Source: Clostridiales bacterium UBA6114
GTDB lineage: Bacteria; Bacillota; Clostridia; Oscillospirales; Butyricicoccaceae
Length of the DNA stretch: 29,843 nt
Assembly: GCA_002423435.1 (NCBI GenBank)
Contig: DIWE01000014.1
Coordinates: 1-29,843, forward strand
Reading direction: 5' to 3'
A model generated the notes under the pieces. The model had not been told where the DNA came from, ran no database searches, and was given only the letters and a program-made list of their open reading frames with translations. How positions within the stretch are numbered: the stretch's first letter is position 1; each line of letters begins with the position of its first letter. Made by a program: the position numbers and the translations under genes. Positions 1 through 7,151 of this stretch are shown here, in pieces.

Positions 1-252
1 GTCTGCGACGGGACGGCCTGCCACGTGCGAAATTCCATTCCGATCCTGGAGCGCCTGCGCTCGGAGCTCGGGCTTTCCGAGAAAAAGAGCACGACCGATG
101 ATCTCGGCTTTACCGTTGAAACCGTATCCTGCCTGGGCGCGTGCGGGCTTGCGCCGGTTTTGACCGTAAACGACAAGGTGTACCCGGCGATGACGCCGGA
201 CAAGGCGAGCGAGCTTTTGAATCACCTTAAGGAGGAGCTCAAAAATGCTTAA
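1..252 (+). CDS. hydC: NuoE-like [2Fe-2S] subunit of NADH-linked hydrogenase (HydC), 5' truncated
   Basis: This is the C-terminal 83 residues of a thioredoxin-fold [2Fe-2S] protein, open from the first base of the window. The four cluster ligands are visible as a CxxxxC pair right at the edge (CDGTAC) and a CxxxC pair (CLGAC), the pattern of NuoE/HydC. In electron-bifurcating or NADH-dependent [FeFe] hydrogenases this subunit partners HydB to pass electrons between NADH and the hydrogenase. Its stop overlaps the start of hydB by 8 bp, and a strong ribosome binding site for hydB lies inside its end. The family is usually about 150-170 residues, so roughly half is missing to the left. An internal GTG at 25 is not a credible start because it would cut off two cluster cysteines. 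Confidence 0.88.
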   Translation, partial: VCDGTACHVRNSIPILERLRSELGLSEKKSTTDDLGFTVETVSCLGACGLAPVLTVNDKVYPAMTPDKASELLNHLKEELKNA

Positions 253-2119
253 AAACAGGGAAGAACTGAAGACCTTGAGGGAGGCTTATAAATGTTCGCT
301 GGCGGGACAGGAAAAGCGGATTCTCGTCTGCGCCGGAACGGGATGCGTCGCCGGCGGCTCCCTTCAAATTTACGAGGAATTTAAGCGCCTTTTGAATGAA
401 AAGCAGATCGGCTGTACCGTGGAGCTTGAAAAGGAGCCGCACGGCAATTCGGTCGGCCTTAAAAAAAGCGGCTGCCACGGCTTTTGCGAAATGGGGCCGC
501 TCGTGCGGATAGAGCCGTTCGGCTATCTGTACATAAAGGTAAAGCCCGAAGACTGCGGGGAGATCGTCGAAAAAACCATTATCGGCGGCGAGCATGTAAA
601 ACGGCTGGCCTATCGGGAAAACGGGGAGCTTTACAGGCGGCAGGACGACATTCCGTTTTACAAAAAACAGACGCGCCTGGTGCTCGCCCACTGCGGGCAC
701 ATCGACGCCGACTCGGTCGGCGAATACCTCGCCGTCGGCGGGTATGAGGCGTTTGAAAAAGCGCTGTTTGAAATGGACGGCGAAGGCATTATCAAAGAAA
801 TAACCGAGTCCAATCTGCGCGGGCGGGGCGGCGGCGGGTATCCGACGGGCCGCAAGTGGTCGCAGGTTCGCAGGCAGCAATCGGATGAAAAATACGTCGT
901 CTGCAACGGCGACGAGGGCGATCCGGGCGCCTTTATGGACCGGAGCGTCATGGAGGGCGACCCGCACAGGGTGCTCGAGGGCATGATGATCGCCGCGCGC
1001 GCCTGCGGTGCAAGGCAGGGCTATATCTATGTGCGCGCGGAATACCCGCTCGCGGTCTCGCGGCTGCAAAAGGCGATCGAACAGGCGCGAAAGCTCGGCC
1101 TTCTGGGCGCGGATATCCTGGGCTCCGGCTTTGATTTCGACATCAGGATCAACCGCGGCGCGGGCGCGTTCGTCTGCGGTGAGGGAAGCGCGCTGACGGC
1201 GTCGATCGAAGGAAAGCGCGGCATGCCGCGCGTAAAGCCGCCGCGCACCGTCGAGCACGGCCTCTTCGGGAAGCCGACGGTGCTCAACAACGTGGAAACC
1301 TTCGCGAATGTCCCGCGGATTTTGCTTGAGGGCGCTTCCTGGTACAAAGGCATCGGCCCGGAGCAAAGCCCCGGAACCAAGGCGTTCGCGCTGACGGGAA
1401 ATATCCGAAACACCGGGCTTATCGAGGTGCCGATGGGCACGACGCTTCGGGAGGTCATCTTCGATATCGGCGGCGGCATGCGCGGCGGGACGCGGTTTAA
1501 GGCCGTGCAGATCGGCGGGCCGTCGGGCGGCTGCCTGACGAGCGGGCACCTCGACCTGCCGCTCGACTTTGATTCATTAAAAAAAGCGGGGGCGATGATC
1601 GGCTCGGGCGGGCTCGTCGTGATGGACGAGAACACCTGCATGGTCGAGGTCGCGCGGTTTTTCATGAATTTCACGCAAAACGAGTCCTGCGGCAAATGCG
1701 TTCCCTGCCGCGAGGGCACGCGGCGGATGCTCGAGATCCTGGAACGGATCGTCGCGGGCGAGGGGGAAGACGGCGACATCGAATTGCTTTTAGAGCTTTC
1801 CGAGACGATCACGGCGACGGCGCTGTGCGGACTCGGCAAAACAGCCGCGCTTCCGGTCGTGAGCACGATCAAAAGCTTCAGGAAAGAATACGAGGCGCAT
1901 ATTTACGATAAGAAATGTCCCGCGGGAAGCTGCAAAAAGCTGAAAAAGCTCCTGATCGACCCGGCGCTTTGCCGCGGCTGCTCCAAATGCGCGAGGCTTT
2001 GCCCCGCGGGCGCGATCTCAGGGAAGGTCAAGGAGCCCTTCACGATAGACGGCGCAAAATGTGTCAAGTGCGGCGCATGCCTTACCGCCTGCGCGTTCCA
2101 TGCGATTAAGGAGGATTAA
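245..2119 (+). CDS. hydB: NADH-binding flavoprotein subunit of [FeFe] hydrogenase (HydB, NuoF-like)
   Basis: A cytoplasmic 624-residue protein with the full HydB architecture. It has an N-terminal thioredoxin-like [2Fe-2S] domain (Cys29, Cys34, Cys77, Cys81) and a NuoF core with the glycine-rich NADH/FMN segment GRGGGGYPTG near residue 195. A NuoF-type [4Fe-4S] site follows (Cys482, Cys485, Cys488 and Cys528), then a C-terminal two-cluster ferredoxin domain (CRGCSKCARLC and CVKCGACLTAC). It oxidises or reduces NAD(H) through FMN and relays electrons to HydA. Electron confurcation with ferredoxin is known for related HydABC enzymes but cannot be proved from sequence. The ATG at 245 follows AAGGAGGAG at the right distance and overlaps hydC; hydA starts 5 bp after its stop. 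A similar flavoprotein occurs in formate dehydrogenase complexes, but the adjacent hydA settles the assignment. Confidence 0.93.
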   Translation: MLKNREELKTLREAYKCSLAGQEKRILVCAGTGCVAGGSLQIYEEFKRLLNEKQIGCTVELEKEPHGNSVGLKKSGCHGFCEMGPLVRIEPFGYLYIKVKPEDCGEIVEKTIIGGEHVKRLAYRENGELYRRQDDIPFYKKQTRLVLAHCGHIDADSVGEYLAVGGYEAFEKALFEMDGEGIIKEITESNLRGRGGGGYPTGRKWSQVRRQQSDEKYVVCNGDEGDPGAFMDRSVMEGDPHRVLEGMMIAARACGARQGYIYVRAEYPLAVSRLQKAIEQARKLGLLGADILGSGFDFDIRINRGAGAFVCGEGSALTASIEGKRGMPRVKPPRTVEHGLFGKPTVLNNVETFANVPRILLEGASWYKGIGPEQSPGTKAFALTGNIRNTGLIEVPMGTTLREVIFDIGGGMRGGTRFKAVQIGGPSGGCLTSGHLDLPLDFDSLKKAGAMIGSGGLVVMDENTCMVEVARFFMNFTQNESCGKCVPCREGTRRMLEILERIVAGEGEDGDIELLLELSETITATALCGLGKTAALPVVSTIKSFRKEYEAHIYDKKCPAGSCKKLKKLLIDPALCRGCSKCARLCPAGAISGKVKEPFTIDGAKCVKCGACLTACAFHAIKED

Positions 2120-2124
2120 ACAAA

Positions 2125-3825
2125 ATGAGCGGAGAATTTATGCTGATCGACGATATTCCCGTGGAAATAAACGGCGAAAAAAACCTTCTCGACCTGATCC
2201 GGAAGGCCGGCGTCGACCTCCCCACCTTCTGCTACTATTCCGAGCTGTCGGTTTACGGCGCGTGCCGCATGTGCATGGTGGAAAACAAAAAGGGCGGCAT
2301 GGAGGCGGCCTGCTCGACGCCGCCGAGGGCCGGGATGGAGATCTACACGAACACCCCGCGCCTTCGCAGATACCGCAAGACGATTCTGGAGCTTCTGCTT
2401 TCAAACCATTGCCGCGACTGCACCACCTGCGAGAAAAACGGCAAATGCAAGCTTCAGGAGCTCGCGTCGCGCTTCGGCGTAAGCCAGGTGCGCTTTGAAA
2501 ACCGTGCGGAGACGCCCCGGCGCGACCTGTCGTCGCCCTGCATTTCCATCGACAGGAGCAAATGCATCCTCTGCGGCGACTGCGTGCGCATGTGCGACGA
2601 GGTGCAGAAGGTCGGCGCCATCGATTTTGCGCGCCGCGGCTCCAAAATGACGGTGAGCACCGCGTTCGACGTGCCGATCTCTGAAACCGACTGCGTCGGC
2701 TGCGGTCAGTGCGCGGCCGTCTGCCCGACGGGCGCGATCGTGGTCAAAAACGACTGCGAGAAGCTTTGGAAGGAACTGAGCGACCCGAATGTCAGGGTGG
2801 TGGCGCAGGTCGCGCCCGCCGTCCGCGTGGCGGTCGGGGAGGCGCTCGGGTATCCGGCGGGCGAAAACACCATGGGAAAGGTGATCGCGGTGTTGAAGCG
2901 GCTCGGCTTTGACGAGGTGTTCGACACGTCGACCGGCGCGGACTTAACCGTGCTCGAGGAGGCGGGCGAGTTTGTGTCCCGGCTTGAGTCGGGCGGGCAC
3001 CTGCCGCTTTTTACATCCTGCTGTCCGGCGTGGGTCCGGTACGCGGAGAACAGATACCCGGAGCTTTTGCCGAACATCTCCACCTGCCGCTCCCCGATGC
3101 AGATGCTCGCGTCCATCATAAAGGAGCATTACGGCTATTCCTCGAAAAGGACCGTGGTCGTCGGCATCATGCCCTGCACCGCCAAAAAGGCGGAGGCCGC
3201 GCGAACAGAATTTGCGGTCGACGGCGTGCCGTGCGTCGACTTCGTGATCACGACAAAAGAGCTGATCGGCATGATCCGGGAATCGGGCGTCGTCTTTTCC
3301 GAGATTGAGCCCGAGGCGGTCGACATGCCCTTCGGCTCCATTACGGGCGCGGGCGTGATCTTCGGCGTGACCGGCGGCGTGACCGAGGCGGTCGTGCGCA
3401 GACTACAAAGCGACAAATCCGTCTCCTCCCTCCGCGCGCTGGCCTTTAACGGCGTGCGCGGGATGCAGGGGGTGAAGGAGGCCGCGGTGGAGTACGGGGA
3501 CAGACAGCTCAAAATCGCGATTGTAAGCGGGCTCAAAAACGCCGACGAGCTCATCGGGAAGCTCAAAAGCGGGGAAAAGCACTATGATTTCGTCGAGGTG
3601 ATGGCCTGTCCGGGCGGCTGCGTCAGCGGCGGCGGCCAGCCCTTCGCGCCGACGGGAGACCGCGAAAAACGCGGAAACGGCCTGTACAAGGCCGACCGCC
3701 TGAGCAGCGTCAAGCGCTCGGAGGAAAACCCGCTGATTATGTCGCTTTACAGCGGGCTCTTAAAGGGAAAGGTACACAAACTTTTGCATGTGGAGTATAA
3801 AACCGGAGAGGGAGGAAGCCGATGA
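2125..3825 (+). CDS. hydA: [FeFe] hydrogenase catalytic subunit HydA
   Basis: A 566-residue catalytic hydrogenase. From the N-terminus it shows a plant-type [2Fe-2S] domain (Cys36, 47, 50, 63), the His-ligated [4Fe-4S] motif (His95, Cys99, 102, 108) and two [4Fe-4S] clusters (Cys147-157 and Cys190-200). The H-cluster domain carries all three signatures: L1 TSCCPAW at 298-304, L2 MPCTAKKAE at 349, and L3 ACPGGCVSGGGQP from 494. These are the active-site ligands for reversible proton reduction to H2, so the enzyme looks fully competent. The domain order and the upstream hydC-hydB genes fit the trimeric NAD-linked (group A) type. It is cytoplasmic, with no signal peptide. Its stop overlaps the next start as ATGA, implying translational coupling. 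Maturation genes hydE, hydF and hydG are not in the window. Confidence 0.97.
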   Translation: MSGEFMLIDDIPVEINGEKNLLDLIRKAGVDLPTFCYYSELSVYGACRMCMVENKKGGMEAACSTPPRAGMEIYTNTPRLRRYRKTILELLLSNHCRDCTTCEKNGKCKLQELASRFGVSQVRFENRAETPRRDLSSPCISIDRSKCILCGDCVRMCDEVQKVGAIDFARRGSKMTVSTAFDVPISETDCVGCGQCAAVCPTGAIVVKNDCEKLWKELSDPNVRVVAQVAPAVRVAVGEALGYPAGENTMGKVIAVLKRLGFDEVFDTSTGADLTVLEEAGEFVSRLESGGHLPLFTSCCPAWVRYAENRYPELLPNISTCRSPMQMLASIIKEHYGYSSKRTVVVGIMPCTAKKAEAARTEFAVDGVPCVDFVITTKELIGMIRESGVVFSEIEPEAVDMPFGSITGAGVIFGVTGGVTEAVVRRLQSDKSVSSLRALAFNGVRGMQGVKEAAVEYGDRQLKIAIVSGLKNADELIGKLKSGEKHYDFVEVMACPGGCVSGGGQPFAPTGDREKRGNGLYKADRLSSVKRSEENPLIMSLYSGLLKGKVHKLLHVEYKTGEGGSR

Positions 3826-4064
3826 AAAAGCTCGAGGTGTGCATCGGGAGCGCGTGCCATATCAAGGGCTCCTACAACGTGATCAACACTTTCCAGCAGA
3901 TGCTGGAGGAGTATCAGCTGGGGGACAGGGTGGAGCTGTGCGCCGTTTTCTGCCTCGGCCACTGCACGCAGGCCGTGTCGGTCGGGTTTGAGGGCGCCGT
4001 TTACAGTGTCTCCCCGGAAAACGCGCGGAAATTCTTTAAGACAAAGATCCTGCCGAAGGTCTGA
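3822..4064 (+). CDS. Stand-alone thioredoxin-like [2Fe-2S] ferredoxin (NuoE-like)
   Basis: An 80-residue protein that is little more than a NuoE/HydC-type [2Fe-2S] domain. Ligands Cys7 and Cys12 (CIGSAC) and Cys44 and Cys48 (CLGHC) match the CxxxxC...CxxxC pattern. It lacks the N-terminal helical part of true NuoE. Its start overlaps the hydA stop in an ATGA, so it is translated with the hydrogenase. It could be an extra electron carrier for the HydABC complex or a link to the sensory hydrogenase downstream; the sequence does not decide. It duplicates the domain type of hydC and of the HydB N-terminus, so this operon encodes three such domains. It is the last gene before a 193-bp structured intergenic region. 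Confidence 0.85.
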   Translation: MKKLEVCIGSACHIKGSYNVINTFQQMLEEYQLGDRVELCAVFCLGHCTQAVSVGFEGAVYSVSPENARKFFKTKILPKV

Positions 4065-4080
4065 GCAAAGCGTGCAAAAA

Positions 4081-4256
4081 GCCGCTTTCTATCTTTGGCG
4101 GAAAATTGCCGGAACGGAGATTAGCGTGAAAAATCACGCTAACAATTGAAAGGCGTGCCGCTCGCCGAAAACGGCAACCGCGGCACATGCCGATAACCTC
4201 CATTCCCTTGTGAGGTTTTTAATGACTTAATTGTGCGCGGAGCGAATGGAGGTTAT
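4081..4256 (+). promoter_or_regulatory. Structured leader RNA with anti-Shine-Dalgarno helix ahead of hydS
   Basis: The gap between the small ferredoxin and hydS is densely structured. A 9-bp hairpin with an AAAA loop lies at 4121-4142. A compound hairpin at 4152-4191 has a GTGCCGC/GCGGCAC stem and an inner GCCG-AAAA-CGGC stem. The segment ATAACCTCCATTC at 4193-4205 is the exact reverse complement of 4244-4256, which contains the hydS ribosome binding site GGAGG. The same segment can instead pair AACCTC (4195-4200) with GAGGTT (4212-4217), which is followed by a T-run. Two exclusive pairings, one hiding the Shine-Dalgarno, are the usual layout of a riboswitch or RNA thermosensor. I do not recognise the aptamer as a known class. 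Confidence 0.6.
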
Positions 4257-4257
4257 T

Positions 4258-5952
4258 ATGGGTATCATTCAGTTTAAGGAAGCAAACTGTAAAAATTGTT
4301 ATAAATGTATCCGAAACTGCGGGATCAAGTCGATTTGTTTCCACGACGAGCAGGCAAGTATTCTGGAGGACAAATGCGTGCTGTGCGGAAAGTGCACCAT
4401 CGTATGTCCGCAAAACGCAAAGCAGGTCTCAAGCGACCTGCCGCTGATCAAAAAATACCTCGAAGACGGGGTCAAGGTGATCGCGAGCATCGCCCCGTCC
4501 TATGTCGCGGCGTTTCCGGACGCGGATTTTGCGGCCGTTTCGGCAGCGCTTAAGAAGCTCGGCTTCTCAAGGGTCGAGGAAACGGCCATCGGCGCGACAC
4601 AGGTGTCGAGCGAATACGCGCGCCTGATGCGGGAAAAAAAGATGAAAAACATCATCACCACCTGCTGTCCGACCGCCGTGATGCTTGTGGAGAAGTATTA
4701 CCCGGAGCTGATTTCGAATCTCGCGCCGGTCGTGTCGCCCGCCGTGGCGCACGCGAAAATCTTAAAGGAGATCTACGGCAGCCGCGCAAAGGTGGTTTTT
4801 ATCGGCCCCTGCATATCCAAAAAGAAGGAGGCCGAGTCGTCAAACGCGATCAACGCGGTGCTGCTTTTCGACGAGCTGATCGACTGGCTTAAGGAAGCGG
4901 GCGTCGAGGTGAGAGAGCCGGACGCGGAGCCCGCCGAAATGCACAAGACGGTCAGCCGCCTGTATCCGTCTCCGGGCGGGATCATTCAGACGATCCCATC
5001 CGAAAACCGGAGAAGCTACAAGAGCATTTCGGTCGACGGCCTCGACCGGTGCATTGCCATTCTGCAGTCGATCCTCGACCACGGCATCGAGGGCTATTTC
5101 ATCGAGATGAGCGCCTGCGCGGGCTCCTGCGTCCAGGGTCCCGGCCTGCACGTCCATCAGACGCCCCTCCTGATTTCGAGGGACCTGCTCATCGCAAACG
5201 CGAGAAAGAAGACGACCTCGCCCAAGCTGATGGCCGAGGATGTGACGCTTAATCTCTCGGCGGTCTATAACGACACGATGGTGCGCGACAAGGTGCCCGG
5301 CGAGGAGGATATTCAAAAAATTCTCGCGCTCACCGGAAAAACGCGCGAGGAGGATCTGTTAAACTGCGGCACCTGCGGCTATTCCACCTGCCGCGAAAAG
5401 GCGATCGCCGTCTTTCAGGGAAAGGCGGACATCCGGATGTGCCTGCCCTATATGCGAGAAAAGGCAGAGTCGATGTCGAACCTGGTTTTTGAAAACACGC
5501 CCAACGCCATCTTCCTTCTGGACAAGGAACTGAATATCCTGGAGATGAACCAGGCGGCCAAGGCGTTCTTTAACCTGCCGGGCGGCGCGGGCGGCATGTT
5601 TATCGGCATGCTGCTCGACATGACGGACTTCGACAAATTCCGCGAAACGGGGGAACCCGTGCTCGATTCCCGCCGGCAGACGCGGGACAAAAACCATATT
5701 ATACGGCAGACGATTGTCGCCGTTCCGAACGGCGACTGTCTGGTCATCGCGCGGGACGTCACCTTAGAGGAGGAGGAGCGCCGGGAGCATGAAAAGCTGC
5801 GCCGCGAGACCATCGACACGGCGCAGAAGGTCATTGATAAGCAGATGCGCGTCGCGCAGGAAATCGCGAGCCTCCTCGGCGAGACAACGGGGGAAACCAA
5901 GGCGGCGCTCACGAAGCTAAAGCGCTCGATCGCGCAGGGAGAATCGATATGA
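4258..5952 (+). CDS. hydS: Sensory [FeFe] hydrogenase with PAS domain (HydS type, group C)
   Basis: A 564-residue protein. Two N-terminal [4Fe-4S] sites (Cys11-21 and Cys40-50) precede an H-cluster-type domain with L1 TTCCPTAV (Cys136, Cys137), L2 GPCISKKKEAE (Cys185) and L3 ACAGSC (Cys287, Cys291). These are the divergent forms typical of group C enzymes rather than catalytic HydA. Then come a four-cysteine motif (Cys370, 373, 378, 395), a PAS domain at about 402-502 and a predicted coiled coil to the end. Known HydS proteins are proposed H2 or redox sensors with low turnover. The ATG at 4258 is chosen because GGAGG sits 5 bp upstream; TTG 4231 and ATG 4246 lack such a site. It overlaps the next gene as ATGA, so sensor and phosphatase are coupled. 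Confidence 0.9.
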   Translation: MGIIQFKEANCKNCYKCIRNCGIKSICFHDEQASILEDKCVLCGKCTIVCPQNAKQVSSDLPLIKKYLEDGVKVIASIAPSYVAAFPDADFAAVSAALKKLGFSRVEETAIGATQVSSEYARLMREKKMKNIITTCCPTAVMLVEKYYPELISNLAPVVSPAVAHAKILKEIYGSRAKVVFIGPCISKKKEAESSNAINAVLLFDELIDWLKEAGVEVREPDAEPAEMHKTVSRLYPSPGGIIQTIPSENRRSYKSISVDGLDRCIAILQSILDHGIEGYFIEMSACAGSCVQGPGLHVHQTPLLISRDLLIANARKKTTSPKLMAEDVTLNLSAVYNDTMVRDKVPGEEDIQKILALTGKTREEDLLNCGTCGYSTCREKAIAVFQGKADIRMCLPYMREKAESMSNLVFENTPNAIFLLDKELNILEMNQAAKAFFNLPGGAGGMFIGMLLDMTDFDKFRETGEPVLDSRRQTRDKNHIIRQTIVAVPNGDCLVIARDVTLEEEERREHEKLRRETIDTAQKVIDKQMRVAQEIASLLGETTGETKAALTKLKRSIAQGESI

Positions 5953-7118
5953 GGCTTTACTTTGAGACGAGCTTCGGAAGCCTTAATAAAAAGGGAGAAG
6001 AGCTCTGCGGCGACAAGGTAGAGCTTTTGCGGCGCGAGGGTGACGTGATACTGGTGCTCGCCGACGGGCTCGGCAGCGGCGTCAAGGCCAATATCCTGTC
6101 ATCTTTGACGAGCAAGATCGTCTCGACCATGCTCGCGCAGGGGGCCACGATCAAGGACGTCATCGAGACCATGGCCTCGACCCTGCCGATCTGCAGCGAA
6201 CGCCAGGTCGCCTATTCCACCTTTACTTTTTTGCATATCGCGCAGGACGGCGAGGCGCATATCGTCGAATACGACAATCCCGAGCTGGTGCTTTTGCGGG
6301 GCGGAAAAAGATATGAACTGCCCAGATGCGAGCTGACCGTCGGGGGCAAGAGCATCAGGGAGACCCATATCCGGCTCAAAGCCGACGACCGGTGCGTGCT
6401 GTTTTCCGACGGCGTCGTCCACGCCGGCGTGGGGAAGCTCATGAACCTCGGCTGGCGGCAGGAGAATGTGGTAAAATATCTCGAGGACGCCTACAGCAGG
6501 GAGGCGACCGCCTATTCGCTCCAGTCGCTCCTGCTCTCCGCCTGCAACAATTTGTATATGGAGGAGCCGGGCGACGACACGACGGTCGCCGTAATCAGGG
6601 TGCGAAACCCCAATATCGCCTGCGTCATGGTCGGGCCGCCGGTCGACAGCTCCGACGACGAGCGCGTGGTTCACGAGCTTTTAAAAAACGAGGGGACGAA
6701 AATCGTGTGCGGCGGCACAACCTCGCAGATCGTCAGCCGGATTACAAACAGAAAACTCAAAACCGTATTAAACTATATTTCGCCCGACGTGCCCCCGGCC
6801 GGCTTTATCGACGGCATCGACCTCGTCACCGAGGGAGTGGTGACGCTGGGGCGCGCGCTGGAGCTTGTCAAAAGATATGAAAGCGGGACGCCCGGGCGGG
6901 AAAACGCCTTGAATTATAAAAAAGACGCGGCGTCGCAGCTTGCGCAGACGCTGATCAATAAGTGCACCGGGGTGAGGTTTATGGTCGGGCGCGCGCTCAA
7001 CCCGGCCCACCAGAACCCCAAAATGTCCATTGACCTTAATATCAAGCTCCGGCTGGTGACCGACATCGCGCAGAGCCTCCAAAGGCTCGGCAAGGACGTC
7101 GCCATCGAATATTACTGA
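5949..7118 (+). CDS. SpoIIE/PP2C-type serine phosphatase, partner of HydS
   Basis: A 389-residue cytoplasmic protein. Residues 1-218 form a PP2C/SpoIIE phosphatase domain with the metal-binding acidic motifs Asp22, Asp39 in ADGLGSG, Asp154 in FSDGVVHAG, and GDDTT at 208-212. Residues 220-389 are a further domain I cannot name, with no membrane segment. Genes of this kind are known next to group C [FeFe] hydrogenases, where H2 sensing is thought to control protein phosphorylation. The ATGA overlap with hydS supports a direct sensor-output pair. No matching kinase, anti-sigma factor or antagonist is in the window, so the target is unknown. The only downstream operon member is the dead TnpB-like protein. 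Confidence 0.85.
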   Translation: MRLYFETSFGSLNKKGEELCGDKVELLRREGDVILVLADGLGSGVKANILSSLTSKIVSTMLAQGATIKDVIETMASTLPICSERQVAYSTFTFLHIAQDGEAHIVEYDNPELVLLRGGKRYELPRCELTVGGKSIRETHIRLKADDRCVLFSDGVVHAGVGKLMNLGWRQENVVKYLEDAYSREATAYSLQSLLLSACNNLYMEEPGDDTTVAVIRVRNPNIACVMVGPPVDSSDDERVVHELLKNEGTKIVCGGTTSQIVSRITNRKLKTVLNYISPDVPPAGFIDGIDLVTEGVVTLGRALELVKRYESGTPGRENALNYKKDAASQLAQTLINKCTGVRFMVGRALNPAHQNPKMSIDLNIKLRLVTDIAQSLQRLGKDVAIEYY

Positions 7119-7151
7119 TGCGGCGCCGGAGGCCGGAAGGGGGAGAGACGC

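Noticed and set aside
239..1549. Long minus-strand open frame (436 codons) opposite hydB
   Set aside because: It is antisense to a well-supported gene, has no recognisable family, and arises from the high-GC third-position bias of hydB.
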